Below are positions 16,661 through 25,378 of a stretch of DNA of 64,000 nucleotides, one piece after another. The DNA comes from Sorangium sp025924095. GTDB lineage: Bacteria > Myxococcota_A > Polyangia > Polyangiales > Polyangiaceae. Each line of letters begins with the position of its first letter. The first letter of the stretch is position 1. The notes under the pieces were generated by a model. It worked only from the letters and a program-made list of their open reading frames with translations, searched no databases and was not told the origin of the DNA. The stretch is taken from positions 248,001 through 312,000 of the forward strand of contig NZ_CP150356.1 of the NCBI RefSeq assembly GCF_051521505.1, written 5' to 3'. A program made the translations under genes and the position numbers.

Positions 16661-17227
16661 TTACTCGCTCTCCACGCAGATGGCATCGCCGAGCTGGCGA
16701 GAGTCGGTCGCGCGGATGTTGCAATCGTAACCCACACCGTCAATGGAGCCCCCTCCACCGATCCTCGCGATCCCCCAGTACCCGACGTGCATGCATATCT
16801 CCGCCGAGTAGGCGGAGGCGGTCGCGAAATCCACGTGCTCGAAGCCCTCCAGGCACTGCTCTCCGCCTCGCACCACCGCGAAGGTCGTCCCGTCAATGTC
16901 AAAGAGCTGGTAGTTGGGTTTGCAGAGCGTGTATTCCAGCACGCGGGTATCGCCCGTGTGCAGCTGGCAGTCGTTCCAGGGGCCACCTATCGAATCACCG
17001 TCTGCGATACGAAAGACCCCTGAATAGGGGAGCTCATCGCAGCGGTAGGAGAACGTCCAGAAGGCGTCGGATGCGTTCAACGGTGTGTACCCTGCGGGGC
17101 AACCTTCTCCTTCGTATATCCCGTACTCCAACGCCTGGGCTTGAGCGGGTGCGCTCAGCGAGACGCCTCCGGCGATGAGGCCGAAGATCAGGGCGCGCAT
17201 GGACGTCGTGTGACAGATGTGGTTCAT
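16661..17227 (-). CDS. Secreted protein with two four-Cys repeats, unknown function
   Basis: 188 aa from 17227; the internal Met at 17200 (MRALIFGLIAGG) gives the cleaner Sec signal peptide ending AQAQA. The mature part contains two related ~60-residue units: one begins GCPAGYTPLNA and contains GDSIGGPWNDCQL; the other begins QCLEGFEHVDF and contains GGSIDGVGYDCNI. Each has four Cys, suggesting two disulfide-tied domains. It converges on the HTTM gene with a 9-bp gap. Its promoter lies in a locally AT-rich stretch. I do not recognise the family. Confidence 0.75.
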   Translation of the reverse strand: MNHICHTTSMRALIFGLIAGGVSLSAPAQAQALEYGIYEGEGCPAGYTPLNASDAFWTFSYRCDELPYSGVFRIADGDSIGGPWNDCQLHTGDTRVLEYTLCKPNYQLFDIDGTTFAVVRGGEQCLEGFEHVDFATASAYSAEICMHVGYWGIARIGGGGSIDGVGYDCNIRATDSRQLGDAICVESE

Positions 17228-18012
17228 TTGTTCGCCAATGTGTTGTTATGATGAGTTATGGTTTCAAGCCAGGCGCGTGGTCGGGCGCAGGGGTTCACTC
17301 GCGTATCCTGGTCACGCCGCGAGATGGGCTGTGGGCTCCGCAGTCGAGAGCCCGCTCCGTGCTTCATCGGCCAGCGCGGAGGTATCATTCTCAAAAGCGG
17401 AAACGCTGTCAACCTCTAAACGAGCATGTTGTCTTCATGGATATCTATGGTTGAGATGGAAATGGCAATCTGGTCCCAGTCACCCGGTCAGTAGAACAGG
17501 CCTTGCCTTCAGTCGGGCTCTGGGATTCGCTCGTGGGTCCCAGCGCTCGGCGAGGCGCGCGCCGCTCGCGAGCCGCAGCGCCGGCGCGCGATCCACGCGC
17601 TGGAAGGACGCGCCCGGAGCACGGCGGCGGATCATCGAGGCCAGGCTCCATCCGCCGTGATGCCCTCTGCACCGGCGGGCCACGAGATGGGCCCGCCGCA
17701 GCCGGAGGTCCGGAGACAGGCGCATCCGGCCCGCCCGGCGACCGCGCCAGGATCACGTCCAGAGTATGCGGTGATACAGCGGGCGACGCCAGCCAGCGGG
17801 CTGGAACGGCGGCGTTCGAGAAGTGGAACAGTGCTATCGCCGCTGCGGGGGGTCGAGGTCCCCGCCCTGCTGGCAAGCCCCTGCCGGTGCTGGTGGCGCG
17901 GCGCGAGCTCGGGGCCGTCGCCGTCCACGTGGTCGAGCTCGGGCGCCTCGCCGTCGCGCTGGGGTCGCGGCGCGGGGGTGGCGGGTGACCACGATAGGCT
18001 ATCCTGGGCGGG
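17228..18012. other. Gene-free stretch before the ATPase gene
   Basis: Bases 17228-17480 are comparatively AT-rich and probably carry the promoter of the leftward secreted protein gene. From 17500 the sequence is GC-rich with no convincing start or family match. The last ~90 bases (17920-18012) repeat sequence found again at 24457-24502 and 24648-24663, so this is part of the duplicated accessory material. Confidence 0.6.
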
Positions 18013-19107
18013 ATGACGGTCCAGGAGCTCCACGTCGCTGGGTATCGCTCGATCCGCGAGCTGACCCTCCCCCTCGCGCAGGTCAATGTCATCGTCGGGC
18101 CGAACGGCGTCGGCAAGACGAACCTCTATCGCACCATGGTGCTGCTCGGGTCCGCGGCGAGCGGGAGCTTTGCGCGCACCCTGGCCGAGGAGGGGGGGAT
18201 GCCATCGGTGCTCTGGGCCGGCCAGCGCAGCAAAGGTCCGGTGCGGATGACGCTGCGGGTGCGGCTGGATCAGCTCGTCTACGAGCTTCAGTGCGGGCTG
18301 ACGCCGCCGCCAGCAGGGCCGTTCGCGCTGGACCCGGACATCAAGGAAGAGACCCTCTGGCTGCTCGACAAGCGCCGCCGCCTGCCGATGCTGGAGCGGG
18401 CCGCGGGCTCGGCCTTCGCGCGGGACGTGGACGGCCACCGCGTGACCTTTCCCTTCTCGCTCTGGGGCTCGGAGTCGGTGCTGGCGCAGGTGGTGGAGCC
18501 GCACCGGTTTCCGTTGCTCTCGGCGGTGCGGCAAAAGCTGATGAACTTCCGGTTCTATCACCACTTCCGCACCGACCCCGGCGCGCCGTTGCGGGTCGAG
18601 CAGGTCGGGGTGCGGACGCCGGTGCTCAGCACCGATGGCCATGATCTCGCCGCGGCGCTGGCGACGATCATCGATATCGGCGACAGGGGCGCCTTGCAGG
18701 ATGCCGTCTCCAGCGCGTTCCCTGGCGCGTCGCTCGAGGTCTCCTCGACGCAGGGGCGCTTCCGCGTCGAGCTCGGGTTGCCAGGGATGTCGCGGCCGCT
18801 CGACGCCCGCGAGTTCTCGGACGGCACGGCGCGCTATCTCTGCCTCCTGGCAGCGCTGCTGAGCCCGAGGCCTCCGCAGCTGCTGGCGCTGAACGAGCCG
18901 GAGACGAGCCTGCATCCGGATCTGCTCGGGCCGCTCGGGGATCTGCTCGTGCACGCGGCATCCCGGAGTCAGCTGTGGATCACGACGCACTCCCGCCCGC
19001 TGGCAGAGCGGATCCGGAAGGCGACGCCCTGCCGGCTCATCGAGCTTGACAAGAAAGGTGGAGAGACGGCGCTGGCGCGCGGCGCGGCGGAGGAGGAGGA
19101 TGAATGA
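18013..19107 (+). CDS. RecF/SMC-like AAA ATPase (intact copy)
   Basis: 364 aa. The N-terminal ELHVAGYRSIRELTLPL leads into Walker A GPNGVGKTN (29-37). The middle is variable. The ABC-type signature region FSDGTARYL is at about 268-276, Walker B LLALNEPETSLHP at about 290-303, and a D/H-loop ITTHSRPLAE follows. This is the AAA_21/DUF2813-like SMC-type head family, found in anti-phage (OLD/Gabija/retron-type) and repair settings and often encoded alone. No nuclease or toxin partner is adjacent. A second, broken copy lies at 24664-25223, so the gene has been mobile or duplicated. Role uncertain. Confidence 0.85.
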   Translation: MTVQELHVAGYRSIRELTLPLAQVNVIVGPNGVGKTNLYRTMVLLGSAASGSFARTLAEEGGMPSVLWAGQRSKGPVRMTLRVRLDQLVYELQCGLTPPPAGPFALDPDIKEETLWLLDKRRRLPMLERAAGSAFARDVDGHRVTFPFSLWGSESVLAQVVEPHRFPLLSAVRQKLMNFRFYHHFRTDPGAPLRVEQVGVRTPVLSTDGHDLAAALATIIDIGDRGALQDAVSSAFPGASLEVSSTQGRFRVELGLPGMSRPLDAREFSDGTARYLCLLAALLSPRPPQLLALNEPETSLHPDLLGPLGDLLVHAASRSQLWITTHSRPLAERIRKATPCRLIELDKKGGETALARGAAEEEDE

Positions 19108-19319
19108 CGTCCGTCCCCGCGTGAGCTTTGCGAGCGGAGCCGGCGCGGGGGAGGCGAACGGGAAGCGAAGGGGAGGTGAGCTTGGCGCGGCCGCGCAGGT
19201 CGAGGGCGACGTCGGGCGCTCGTGACTGGAGAGCAGGCACGCCGCTGGATCGAGCGTTTCTTCGCCTGGTTCAACGACAAGGGCAGCGGACGCCGGGCCG
19301 CGTGGGGTAGACTGCGCCC

Positions 19320-19844
19320 GTGGCTCGACCCGGCAAGCGCCCCACGGATGATCTGCTGACACCGACGCTGCAGGACGCCGGCGAGGGGCAGGCAGCGCCG
19401 GGGAAGCGGCCGTTCCGGCTCCAGTCCCAGATCTGGATCGGGGTGCTCGGCGGCGTGGTCCCCGTGTTCCTCCTCGGCATGATCAACGCCGGGCGCCTGC
19501 GGCTGCCGGCCGAGCAGCGGCGGCGAATGCTGCTCCTCGGCCTCGCGGCCCTGGCCGCCATCCTGGCCCTCTGGAGCTGGGCGCAGTTCTCCGCGTACGG
19601 CCAGGCGTCGGCCGACGCGCCGGGCTTCCGCCGCGGGATCCGGCTCGCCAACCAGATACTCGGCGTGCTGCTTTACCTCGCCTACAGCCGCCTTCAGCAG
19701 GTCGCCGACCGGCGCTTCCAGTTCGCCGGCGGAAAGCACGCCTCCCTCTGGATCCCCGGCATCGCCGTCCTCCTCGCCGGCTTCGCGCTACAGTTCGCCG
19801 TGCTCGCGGGGCTCGCCGCGCTCCCCGCCGGAGTGCGGCCGTGA
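19320..19844 (+). CDS. Integral membrane protein, first gene of TPR/AAA+ operon
   Basis: 174 aa, GTG start. Four hydrophobic segments are visible (IWIGVLGGVVPVFLLGMI, MLLLGLAALAAILALWSWA, ILGVLLYLAYS, LWIPGIAVLLAGFALQFAVL). No family was recognised. Its stop overlaps the GTG of the TPR gene (GTGA). It probably forms a membrane complex with the two downstream products. Confidence 0.72.
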   Translation: MARPGKRPTDDLLTPTLQDAGEGQAAPGKRPFRLQSQIWIGVLGGVVPVFLLGMINAGRLRLPAEQRRRMLLLGLAALAAILALWSWAQFSAYGQASADAPGFRRGIRLANQILGVLLYLAYSRLQQVADRRFQFAGGKHASLWIPGIAVLLAGFALQFAVLAGLAALPAGVRP

Positions 19845-20707
19845 GCGACGCCGAGCAGGCCGCCGCGCTGGCGCGCCACTACCTCCACGTCGACAAGCCG
19901 CGGCGCGCGCTCGAGACGCTCGAGCGGATCGCGGATCCCGATCTCGAGGACCCCGAGCTCTGGGCGCTGCGCGCCGCCGCGCTCCACGCGCTCGGCCAGG
20001 CCGCCGAGGCCGCGCGCGCCGCCCGCGAGGGCCTCGCGCGCGCGCCGGAGTCGCCCCACCTGCTCTACCTGCTCTGCGACTGCGAGGCGCAGCTCGGCGA
20101 CGCCGCGGCGGCGGAGCGGGCCATTCTGAGCTGCCTGCGCGTCGCGCCGGAGAGCGCCCCCGCGCTCTGCCGCTATGCCTTGCTCGTCGCCAAGGAGGGC
20201 CAGGTGGACAAGGCGGCGCGGCTCGTCGAGGAGGCGGCGCGCATCGATCCCGAGGCGGGCGGCGTCGCGCGCGCCCGGATGATCGTGGCTTACCTGCAGG
20301 GCAAGGACGAGGAGCTCGCCCGGCACGGCAAGGCGCGCCTCGCCGCCGATCCCGACGACGCGCTCACCCACCACTTGCTCGGCCAGGCCATGCTCGAGGG
20401 CGGCCGGGTCGAGGAGGCCGGCCGCCACCTCCGGACCGCGGCGCGCCTCGACCCGGGCGACCAAGACCTCGCCGGCGCCGCGCGCGAGGCCCGCTTCGCC
20501 TCGCATCGGCTGATGAGGCCCCTCTGGCCGATGCGGCGCTTCGGGGCCATCCCGCTGTGGATCGCGGCGATGGTGGTCCTCTACGGGCTACGGGCGACGG
20601 GGAACCGGGTCGCCGCGGGCCTCTTCGGCTTCGCCTACATCGCTTACTGCCTTTACAGCTGGATCATGCCGCCGCTCCTGCGGCGCTGGATGGGTCTATC
20701 GCGATGA
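19841..20707 (+). CDS. TPR protein with C-terminal membrane anchor
   Basis: 288 aa. About residues 5-205 are helical TPR-like repeats (for example DPELWALRAAALHALGQAAE and SPHLLYLLCDCEAQLGD). Two C-terminal membrane helices (AIPLWIAAMVVLYGL and AGLFGFAYIAYCLYSW) follow. TPR superhelices present peptides or partner proteins. It overlaps both neighbours by four bases, so the three products are likely made in equal amounts and assembled together, with the cytosolic TPR face near the AAA+ ATPase. Confidence 0.8.
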   Translation: MSDAEQAAALARHYLHVDKPRRALETLERIADPDLEDPELWALRAAALHALGQAAEAARAAREGLARAPESPHLLYLLCDCEAQLGDAAAAERAILSCLRVAPESAPALCRYALLVAKEGQVDKAARLVEEAARIDPEAGGVARARMIVAYLQGKDEELARHGKARLAADPDDALTHHLLGQAMLEGGRVEEAGRHLRTAARLDPGDQDLAGAAREARFASHRLMRPLWPMRRFGAIPLWIAAMVVLYGLRATGNRVAAGLFGFAYIAYCLYSWIMPPLLRRWMGLSR

Positions 20708-21978
20708 GCTCGGACCGGATCACCGCGCTGGAAAAGGCGCTCGAGGTCGCCCCCGACAACCACCCGCTCCGGCTCCTGCTCGCCGAGATGCTCCAGGGCG
20801 CGGGCCGCCCCGCGGACGCGGCGCGGCAGTACGAGGCGCTGCTCGACGCGGGCGAGCTGCCGCGCGAGTCGCTGCTCGACGCCGCGAGGCTCTCGATCGA
20901 GGCCGGCAGCCTGCAGGCCGCGGCGCGCTGCCTCGACGCCGCGCGCAAGGCCGGGCTCGTGGAGGGGATCCCCGAGACGCAGGCGCGGCTCGACGCGAAG
21001 CTCGACCAGAAGGGCGTGCTCCGGCTCGTGCACTCGAGCGGCCGCGCCGCCGCCGCGGCGGGCGCCGAGGGGCGCAAGCAGGACCGACGAAAGCTCGGCG
21101 AGGAGGCGCGGACCACCTTCGCGGAGATCGGCGGCCTCGAGGAGGTGAAGAAGGCGGTGCACCGCGCCATCATCCTGCCGCTGCAGCGCCCCGACCTCTA
21201 CGCGAAATACGGGCGCAAGGCGGGAGGGGGCATTCTCCTGTATGGCCCGCCCGGCTGCGGCAAGACGCTGCTGGCGCGCGCGACCGCGGGCGAGTGCGAT
21301 CTGCCCTTCTTCAATGTGCGCATCGAGGACATCCTCGACCCCTACGTGGGCGTGAGCGAGCGCAACCTCCACGACGCCTTCGAGGAGGCGCGCGCCCACG
21401 CGCCCGGCGTGCTGTTCCTCGACGAGCTCGATGCGCTCGCCTTCGCCCGCCGCAAGCACCACGGCAGCGCGGGGCGCCCCCTCGTGGATCAGCTCCTCCA
21501 GGAGCTCGACTCCATCGGTTCGGAGAACAAGGGGCTGCTCGTGCTCGGCGCCACCAACGCGCCCTGGGACGTCGACGACGCGCTCAAGCGGCCCGGGCGC
21601 TTCGATCGCCTTGTGTTCGTCCCGCCCCCCGACGAGGCGGCGCGCTGCAGCGTCCTGGAGATCGCCCTCGCGGGCCGGCCTGCGGAGCGGCTGGATCTGA
21701 AGAAGCTCGCGCGGATGACGCCGCTCTTCAGCGGGGCCGACCTGCGCGCGCTGGTGGAGCAGGCGTTCGACCGGGTGATCGAGGAGGCGCTCGACACCGG
21801 CACGGAGCCGCCGCTCACGATGAAGCACGTGGAGGCGGTGCTCGCGGCGCAGCGCCCCACCACGCTGGAGTGGCTGGCGCGCGCCCGGAATTACGTGGAG
21901 TTCGCCAACCAGAGCGAGCAGTACAAGGACGTGGCCCTGTTCCTGAAGTCCCGCGAGGCCAAGGCCTGGAAGGACTGA
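20704..21978 (+). CDS. TPR-AAA+ ATPase (Cdc48/FtsH-like, no protease domain)
   Basis: 424 aa. An N-terminal ~100-residue helical TPR-like part is followed by a single classic AAA module: TFAEIGGLEEVKKAVHRAII, Walker A GPPGCGKT (181-188), pore loop region with YVGVSERNLHDAFEEA, Walker B VLFLDELDAL, sensor 1 ATNAPWDVDDAL, RPGRFDR Arg finger, sensor 2 GADLRALVEQA. No peptidase domain follows, so it is an unfoldase or remodeller rather than FtsH. The start ATG overlaps the TPR gene stop (ATGA). A membrane-associated remodelling complex with the two preceding proteins is the likely context. Confidence 0.88.
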   Translation: MSSDRITALEKALEVAPDNHPLRLLLAEMLQGAGRPADAARQYEALLDAGELPRESLLDAARLSIEAGSLQAAARCLDAARKAGLVEGIPETQARLDAKLDQKGVLRLVHSSGRAAAAAGAEGRKQDRRKLGEEARTTFAEIGGLEEVKKAVHRAIILPLQRPDLYAKYGRKAGGGILLYGPPGCGKTLLARATAGECDLPFFNVRIEDILDPYVGVSERNLHDAFEEARAHAPGVLFLDELDALAFARRKHHGSAGRPLVDQLLQELDSIGSENKGLLVLGATNAPWDVDDALKRPGRFDRLVFVPPPDEAARCSVLEIALAGRPAERLDLKKLARMTPLFSGADLRALVEQAFDRVIEEALDTGTEPPLTMKHVEAVLAAQRPTTLEWLARARNYVEFANQSEQYKDVALFLKSREAKAWKD

Positions 21979-22003
21979 GCGCCCGCGCCGCCCGCCGGCG
22001 CTC

Positions 22004-22147
22004 ATGCGCGCGAAGGAGATGCTCGTCGCCGGCGTGAGGCCGCGCGACATCGCCCCGCAGGTCGGCCTCTACGACCAGAGCCAGCTCAACCGGCACTTCC
22101 GGCGCATCGTCGGCACGACGCCAGGCCAGTACGCGCGCGGCGTCTAG
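22004..22147 (+). pseudogene. C-terminal remnant of an AraC-family regulator
   Basis: 47 codons encode the second HTH only: MLVAGVRPRDIAPQVGLYDQ, then SQLNRHFRRIVGTTPGQYAR, then a stop. The first HTH and the ligand domain are missing, and upstream sequence runs straight into the AAA+ gene. The remnant is well preserved, so the truncation looks recent, or a short protein is still made from the ATG at 22004. Confidence 0.75.
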
Positions 22148-22583
22148 AGCGGGGCTGTATCCAGCTTGGCTGAGCGCCGGGCTAGAGGGCACCCCGACCC
22201 GCATTGGCTCCCGTTCGGAGGAGGACGACAGCTGATCCCGAGGGCGACGGCGCCAGGCGGGGGAGCGGCTGCGGGGGCGAGGTGAACGCCCGCAGGCCTT
22301 GGTCGGGGTCGTCGGTGTCACCTGGCGGGGCGCGGAACAGCCGCGAAGGTCGAGGGATGTATCGGGCGCTGGTGACCGGCCGTCATCGACCAGCTCGTTG
22401 GCGAACACCCCCGCCGCGTAACCGCGTGCGCCCCTGCGCACGCCCGGGACGGGCCGACCCGCATGCATTCTGGTTTCACCGCGACATTTGTCTTTGACGC
22501 CCACATCACGCTCAGAAAAGTGGCTTGCGGTTCTCAGCGCTCATCGCGCGCAGCGGCCGAAGGTTTCCAACCGGGGGGAGACG
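22148..22583. other. Gene-free stretch
   Basis: No frame with convincing start, codon use or family similarity. It marks the left border of the accessory patch, and the end (22571-22578) carries the strong ribosome site of the next gene. Confidence 0.5.
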
Positions 22584-23123
22584 GTGAGGGCGTCACAACG
22601 GCGGATCTCATGGGCAGCAGGGGTTGTCCTCCCGCTCCTCGTTGTCCCGGCGCGCGTAGAAGCGTACGAGCTGAGCGCCGGTGTGAGCCTCGGGTGGCTC
22701 CAGGCCGGTACAGTTCCGCGCCTCGCGGTGGGCCCGCACGCGGGCATAGCGTGGCCCCTCCAGCGAGACATCCTGTTCACGGTGCACGACCTGTGCACGA
22801 TCCTACCCCCGACCCAGGAGGACGGGCCCGGGGTGTACAACCAGACCTCGGCCGACATCGGGTACGCGTGGGAGGACGGCAACGTCAGCGCGGGGCCCTC
22901 GGTCGCGTTCTATGTCGTGCCGGCGTGCGGCATCACCTTGTGCGGCCGCGTCGCTGGCATGGCCGTAGGCGGGCACGCGCAGACCAACGCGTACGTTGCT
23001 GGACCGCTGGGGGTGTCGGTGAGCGTCAATGTGGACTGGGTCGGTCGGGGCAGTCTGGTGCTCCCGGGCTACGTGTCCGTCGTCGTTGTTGCTGGTCCTG
23101 TGCTTCGATGGAGTGCTAAATGA
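22584..23123 (+). CDS. Secreted small barrel-like protein, unknown
   Basis: 179 aa from the GTG at 22584, chosen because GGGGGGAG lies six bases upstream and it opens a signal peptide ending ARVEA. The mature part is rich in alternating hydrophobic/Gly/aromatic stretches (YELSAGVSLGWLQAG, PSVAFYVVPACGITLCGRVAG, SVSVNVDWVG), as in small outer-membrane beta-barrels. Two Cys lie close together (CGITLC). The stop overlaps the ATG of the lipoprotein gene, making a three-gene operon. Function unknown. Confidence 0.65.
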   Translation: MRASQRRISWAAGVVLPLLVVPARVEAYELSAGVSLGWLQAGTVPRLAVGPHAGIAWPLQRDILFTVHDLCTILPPTQEDGPGVYNQTSADIGYAWEDGNVSAGPSVAFYVVPACGITLCGRVAGMAVGGHAQTNAYVAGPLGVSVSVNVDWVGRGSLVLPGYVSVVVVAGPVLRWSAK

Positions 23124-23899
23124 ACGTGAGAACAGTCCTGTTATTGGTCGTGGTCATATCGGCCTGGACGCTGGCGGCGTGCAACTGGACGATCGGAGAC
23201 TGCTACCCTGTCGGGGAAAGAACTTCGGGTGCAGGTGCCGGTCCAGGCTCGGAGCCCCGCCCCGTCTACACCTCCGCCGGATCCGGTGACTTCGGGGCGG
23301 AGCCGCCGGACGGCTCGCACGACGGCAACGAGCGCAAGATCGCCTGCAACGAGTGGGAGCTCGAAGACGAAGAGGAGAGACCGAGCGACAGCTCGGAACG
23401 GCCGACAGAGAGCCCGACGAGTCCGCAAGACCCTTGCCCTGGATTCGGCGATATTGCGGGAGACGGAGCGACCTTCTTGAGCTGTAGCGATGCGTGTAGC
23501 TCGAAGTGCCCGCCGCCTGGAATGGCCCCATGGGTATACGTAGACTTCGATCCGTCGGACTTCACATTTGTTACCACCGTCAATGACCCAGGCACGGGTA
23601 AAGCCGGTGGGTGGCAGGTGGCCAGGGTCAAATTGAATTTCAGGAAACTCACTGTCCCGCACACGGTCAAGAGCTGGTCCTGTAATTTTTCCATCGAGAT
23701 GCCGCTCCGGACTGAGATGTATGGACCCATCGATGCAGACCGCGCAGCCAGCCTCAGCGAGGAGATCACGGAGGAGGTCGCGAACCGCATGGACTACGAT
23801 CTCCCCCAGGGGATATTCTGTAGTAGGTTCATCGACCAGGCGCGGGCGACGTTCAAATCCAAGTACAAGGGGCTTGGCGCCAGGGTGACAAATCCATGA
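23120..23899 (+). CDS. Lipoprotein with duplicated C-terminal domain (candidate SitA-like toxin)
   Basis: 259 aa. Lipobox LAAC gives mature Cys21. An acidic, S/P/E-rich linker (about residues 40-120) is followed by a Cys-containing domain. The C-terminal ~66 residues, from EMPLRTEMYGPID to GLGARVTNP, are repeated as a promoterless fragment at 25663-25863. It overlaps a downstream cytoplasmic-type gene by four bases (ATGA). Myxobacterial polymorphic lipoprotein toxins (SitA type) have this order: lipoprotein with exchangeable C-terminus, then immunity gene. No catalytic motif was recognised, so this stays a hypothesis. Confidence 0.7.
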   Translation: MNVRTVLLLVVVISAWTLAACNWTIGDCYPVGERTSGAGAGPGSEPRPVYTSAGSGDFGAEPPDGSHDGNERKIACNEWELEDEEERPSDSSERPTESPTSPQDPCPGFGDIAGDGATFLSCSDACSSKCPPPGMAPWVYVDFDPSDFTFVTTVNDPGTGKAGGWQVARVKLNFRKLTVPHTVKSWSCNFSIEMPLRTEMYGPIDADRAASLSEEITEEVANRMDYDLPQGIFCSRFIDQARATFKSKYKGLGARVTNP

Positions 23900-24435
23900 T
23901 GATAGCTCACTCCGAACTGCTCGACGTCGTTTACCGCTTTTACCCGCGAGGCGTGCATAACACCGATCGCATCCACGTGCCTCCGGGCGAGCCCGTCTAC
24001 AAGGACACGGAGGAGCACCGCCGCCTGGTGGAAGCCGCAAACCGCGGGCGAGCGGAGTACCCAAGGTGGAACGCCATGATCGACAGGCTGGGGGATCGAT
24101 ACGGCCTTCAAAACGAGTCGCTCCACCTGTTGTCCGGGGGGGCCGACCCGGCGTACTCGGCCCGCATCTGGCTCACCGACGAAACGGCGCTCAGCTTCCA
24201 CGTGTCCCTGCTCGGGCCATACTACGGGATCCATCTCCCCGGTATCCCCGAGGAGGAGCCGGTGGCGCGCGAGGTCGCCCGGGAGATCGAGGCTACGTAC
24301 CCCGGCTACCGGGCAATCCCGCCGGAGATCGGGAACGAGGTGGTGCCGGATGTGGCGATGAACGTGGTGTTGATGGGCGAGGCGACGATCTACATGTGCC
24401 TCTTCTCGGAGGTGTGGACTTGGGTTGATCCGTAG
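23896..24435 (+). CDS. Conserved partner protein of the lipoprotein (candidate immunity), copy 1
   Basis: 179 aa, no signal peptide or membrane helix. Recognisable blocks are LDVVYRFYPRGV, EHRRLVEAANRGRAEYP, LSFHVSLLGPYYGI and IEATYPGYRAIPPEIGNEVV. A second copy at 25860-26423 keeps the same blocks and the same four-base overlap with the duplicated lipoprotein C-terminus. Constant pairing with that C-terminal module suggests the two proteins interact. An immunity or chaperone role is inferred; no named family was recognised. Confidence 0.75.
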   Translation: MMIAHSELLDVVYRFYPRGVHNTDRIHVPPGEPVYKDTEEHRRLVEAANRGRAEYPRWNAMIDRLGDRYGLQNESLHLLSGGADPAYSARIWLTDETALSFHVSLLGPYYGIHLPGIPEEEPVAREVAREIEATYPGYRAIPPEIGNEVVPDVAMNVVLMGEATIYMCLFSEVWTWVDP

Positions 24436-24663
24436 CCATTCCCCTGGGCGGCCGCCGTCCACTTGGCCGAGCTCGGGCGCTTCGCCGTCGAGACGCGCTC
24501 GAGGCGAGCTCGGCGGCGCCCACGCCGCGGCGGGGTGGCCGTGGCGATACGCGCCGGGGGGGGAGAGCTCGGGTGGCTCGCACCTCGGCAGGGGATCATC
24601 TCTTCCAGGTAGAAGTGCCGCGGCCGGCGTCGAAGCGGCCGGCGTCGGGCTATCCTGGGCGGG
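24436..24663. repeat. 3' flanking repeat of the partner gene, copy 1
   Basis: The ~190 bases after the stop (GTCCAC..GGCCGAGCTCG, then GGGGATCATCTC.TCCAGGTAG) recur in diverged form at 26424-26600 after the second partner gene. A piece also occurs at 17920-17970. The repeat extends the duplication beyond the coding part. Confidence 0.7.
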
Positions 24664-25223
24664 ATGACGGTCCGGAGCTCCACGTCGCTGGGTATCGCTC
24701 GATCCGCGAGCTGACCCTCCCGCTCGCGCAGGTCAATGTCGTCGTCGGGCCGAATGGCGTCGGCAAGACGAACCTGTATCGCACCATGGTGCTGCTCGGC
24801 TCCGCGGCGAGCGGGAGCTTTGCGCGCACGCTGGCCGAGGAGGGGGGATGCCGTCGGTGCTCTGGGCCGGCCAGCGCAGCAAAGGTCCGGTGCGGATGAC
24901 GCTGCGGGTGCGGCTGGATCAGCTCGTCTACGAGCTTCAGTGCGGGCTGACGCCGCCGCCAGCAGGGCCGTTCGCGCTGGACCCGGACATCAAGGAAGAG
25001 ACCCTCTGGCTGCTCGACAAGCGCCGCCGCCTGCCGATGCTGGAGCGGGCCGCGGGCTCGGCCTTCGCGCGGGACGTGGACGGCCACCGCGTGACCTTTC
25101 CCTTCTCGCTCTGGGGCTCGGAGTCGGTGCTGGCGCAGGTGGTGGAGCCGCACCGGTTTCGCAGCTGCTGGCGCTGAACGAGCCGGAGACGAGCCTGCAT
25201 CCGGATCTGCTCGGGCCGCTCGG
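24664..25223 (+). pseudogene. Broken second copy of the RecF/SMC-like ATPase
   Basis: It matches 18013-18935 almost base for base but has three lesions: one base lost in codon 4 (CCAGG to CCGG), one G lost from the G-run near 24841-24846, and a ~364-bp internal deletion joining ...CACCGGTTT directly to CGCAGCTGCTGG. The copy stops after GGGCCGCTCGG at 25223 and lacks the last ~57 codons. Walker A is intact and Walker B survives after the deletion, but no continuous product is possible. The near identity elsewhere indicates a recent duplication. Confidence 0.92.
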
Positions 25224-25234
25224 ATCGACAAATT

Positions 25235-25378
25235 CTACGGATCACCATGGCCGGCTACAACATCGACGGCGGGCACGCCGAGGCCGCGCAAGACGCTGCG
25301 GATGAACGGCTCCTGCGCGGCGATCTCGGCGATGTTCAGAACGCGAGCGGGGCCAACGTGCGGGCCCCGCCAGATCAT
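25235..25378 (-). pseudogene. Small leftward reading frame, possible gene tail
   Basis: A 47-codon frame with protein-like codon use (RVLNIAEIAAQEPFIRSVLR). I do not recognise it. It may be the tail of a larger gene broken by the same rearrangement that cut the ATPase copy, only 11 bp away. Confidence 0.35.

Noticed and set aside
20653..22050. 465-codon minus strand frame opposite the AAA+ gene
   Set aside because: Out-of-frame mirror of a strongly conserved AAA+ ATPase. Composition typical of high-GC shadow frames.
24664..25223. A second working ATPase
   Set aside because: Two single-base losses, a ~364-bp deletion and a missing 3' end leave no continuous frame.
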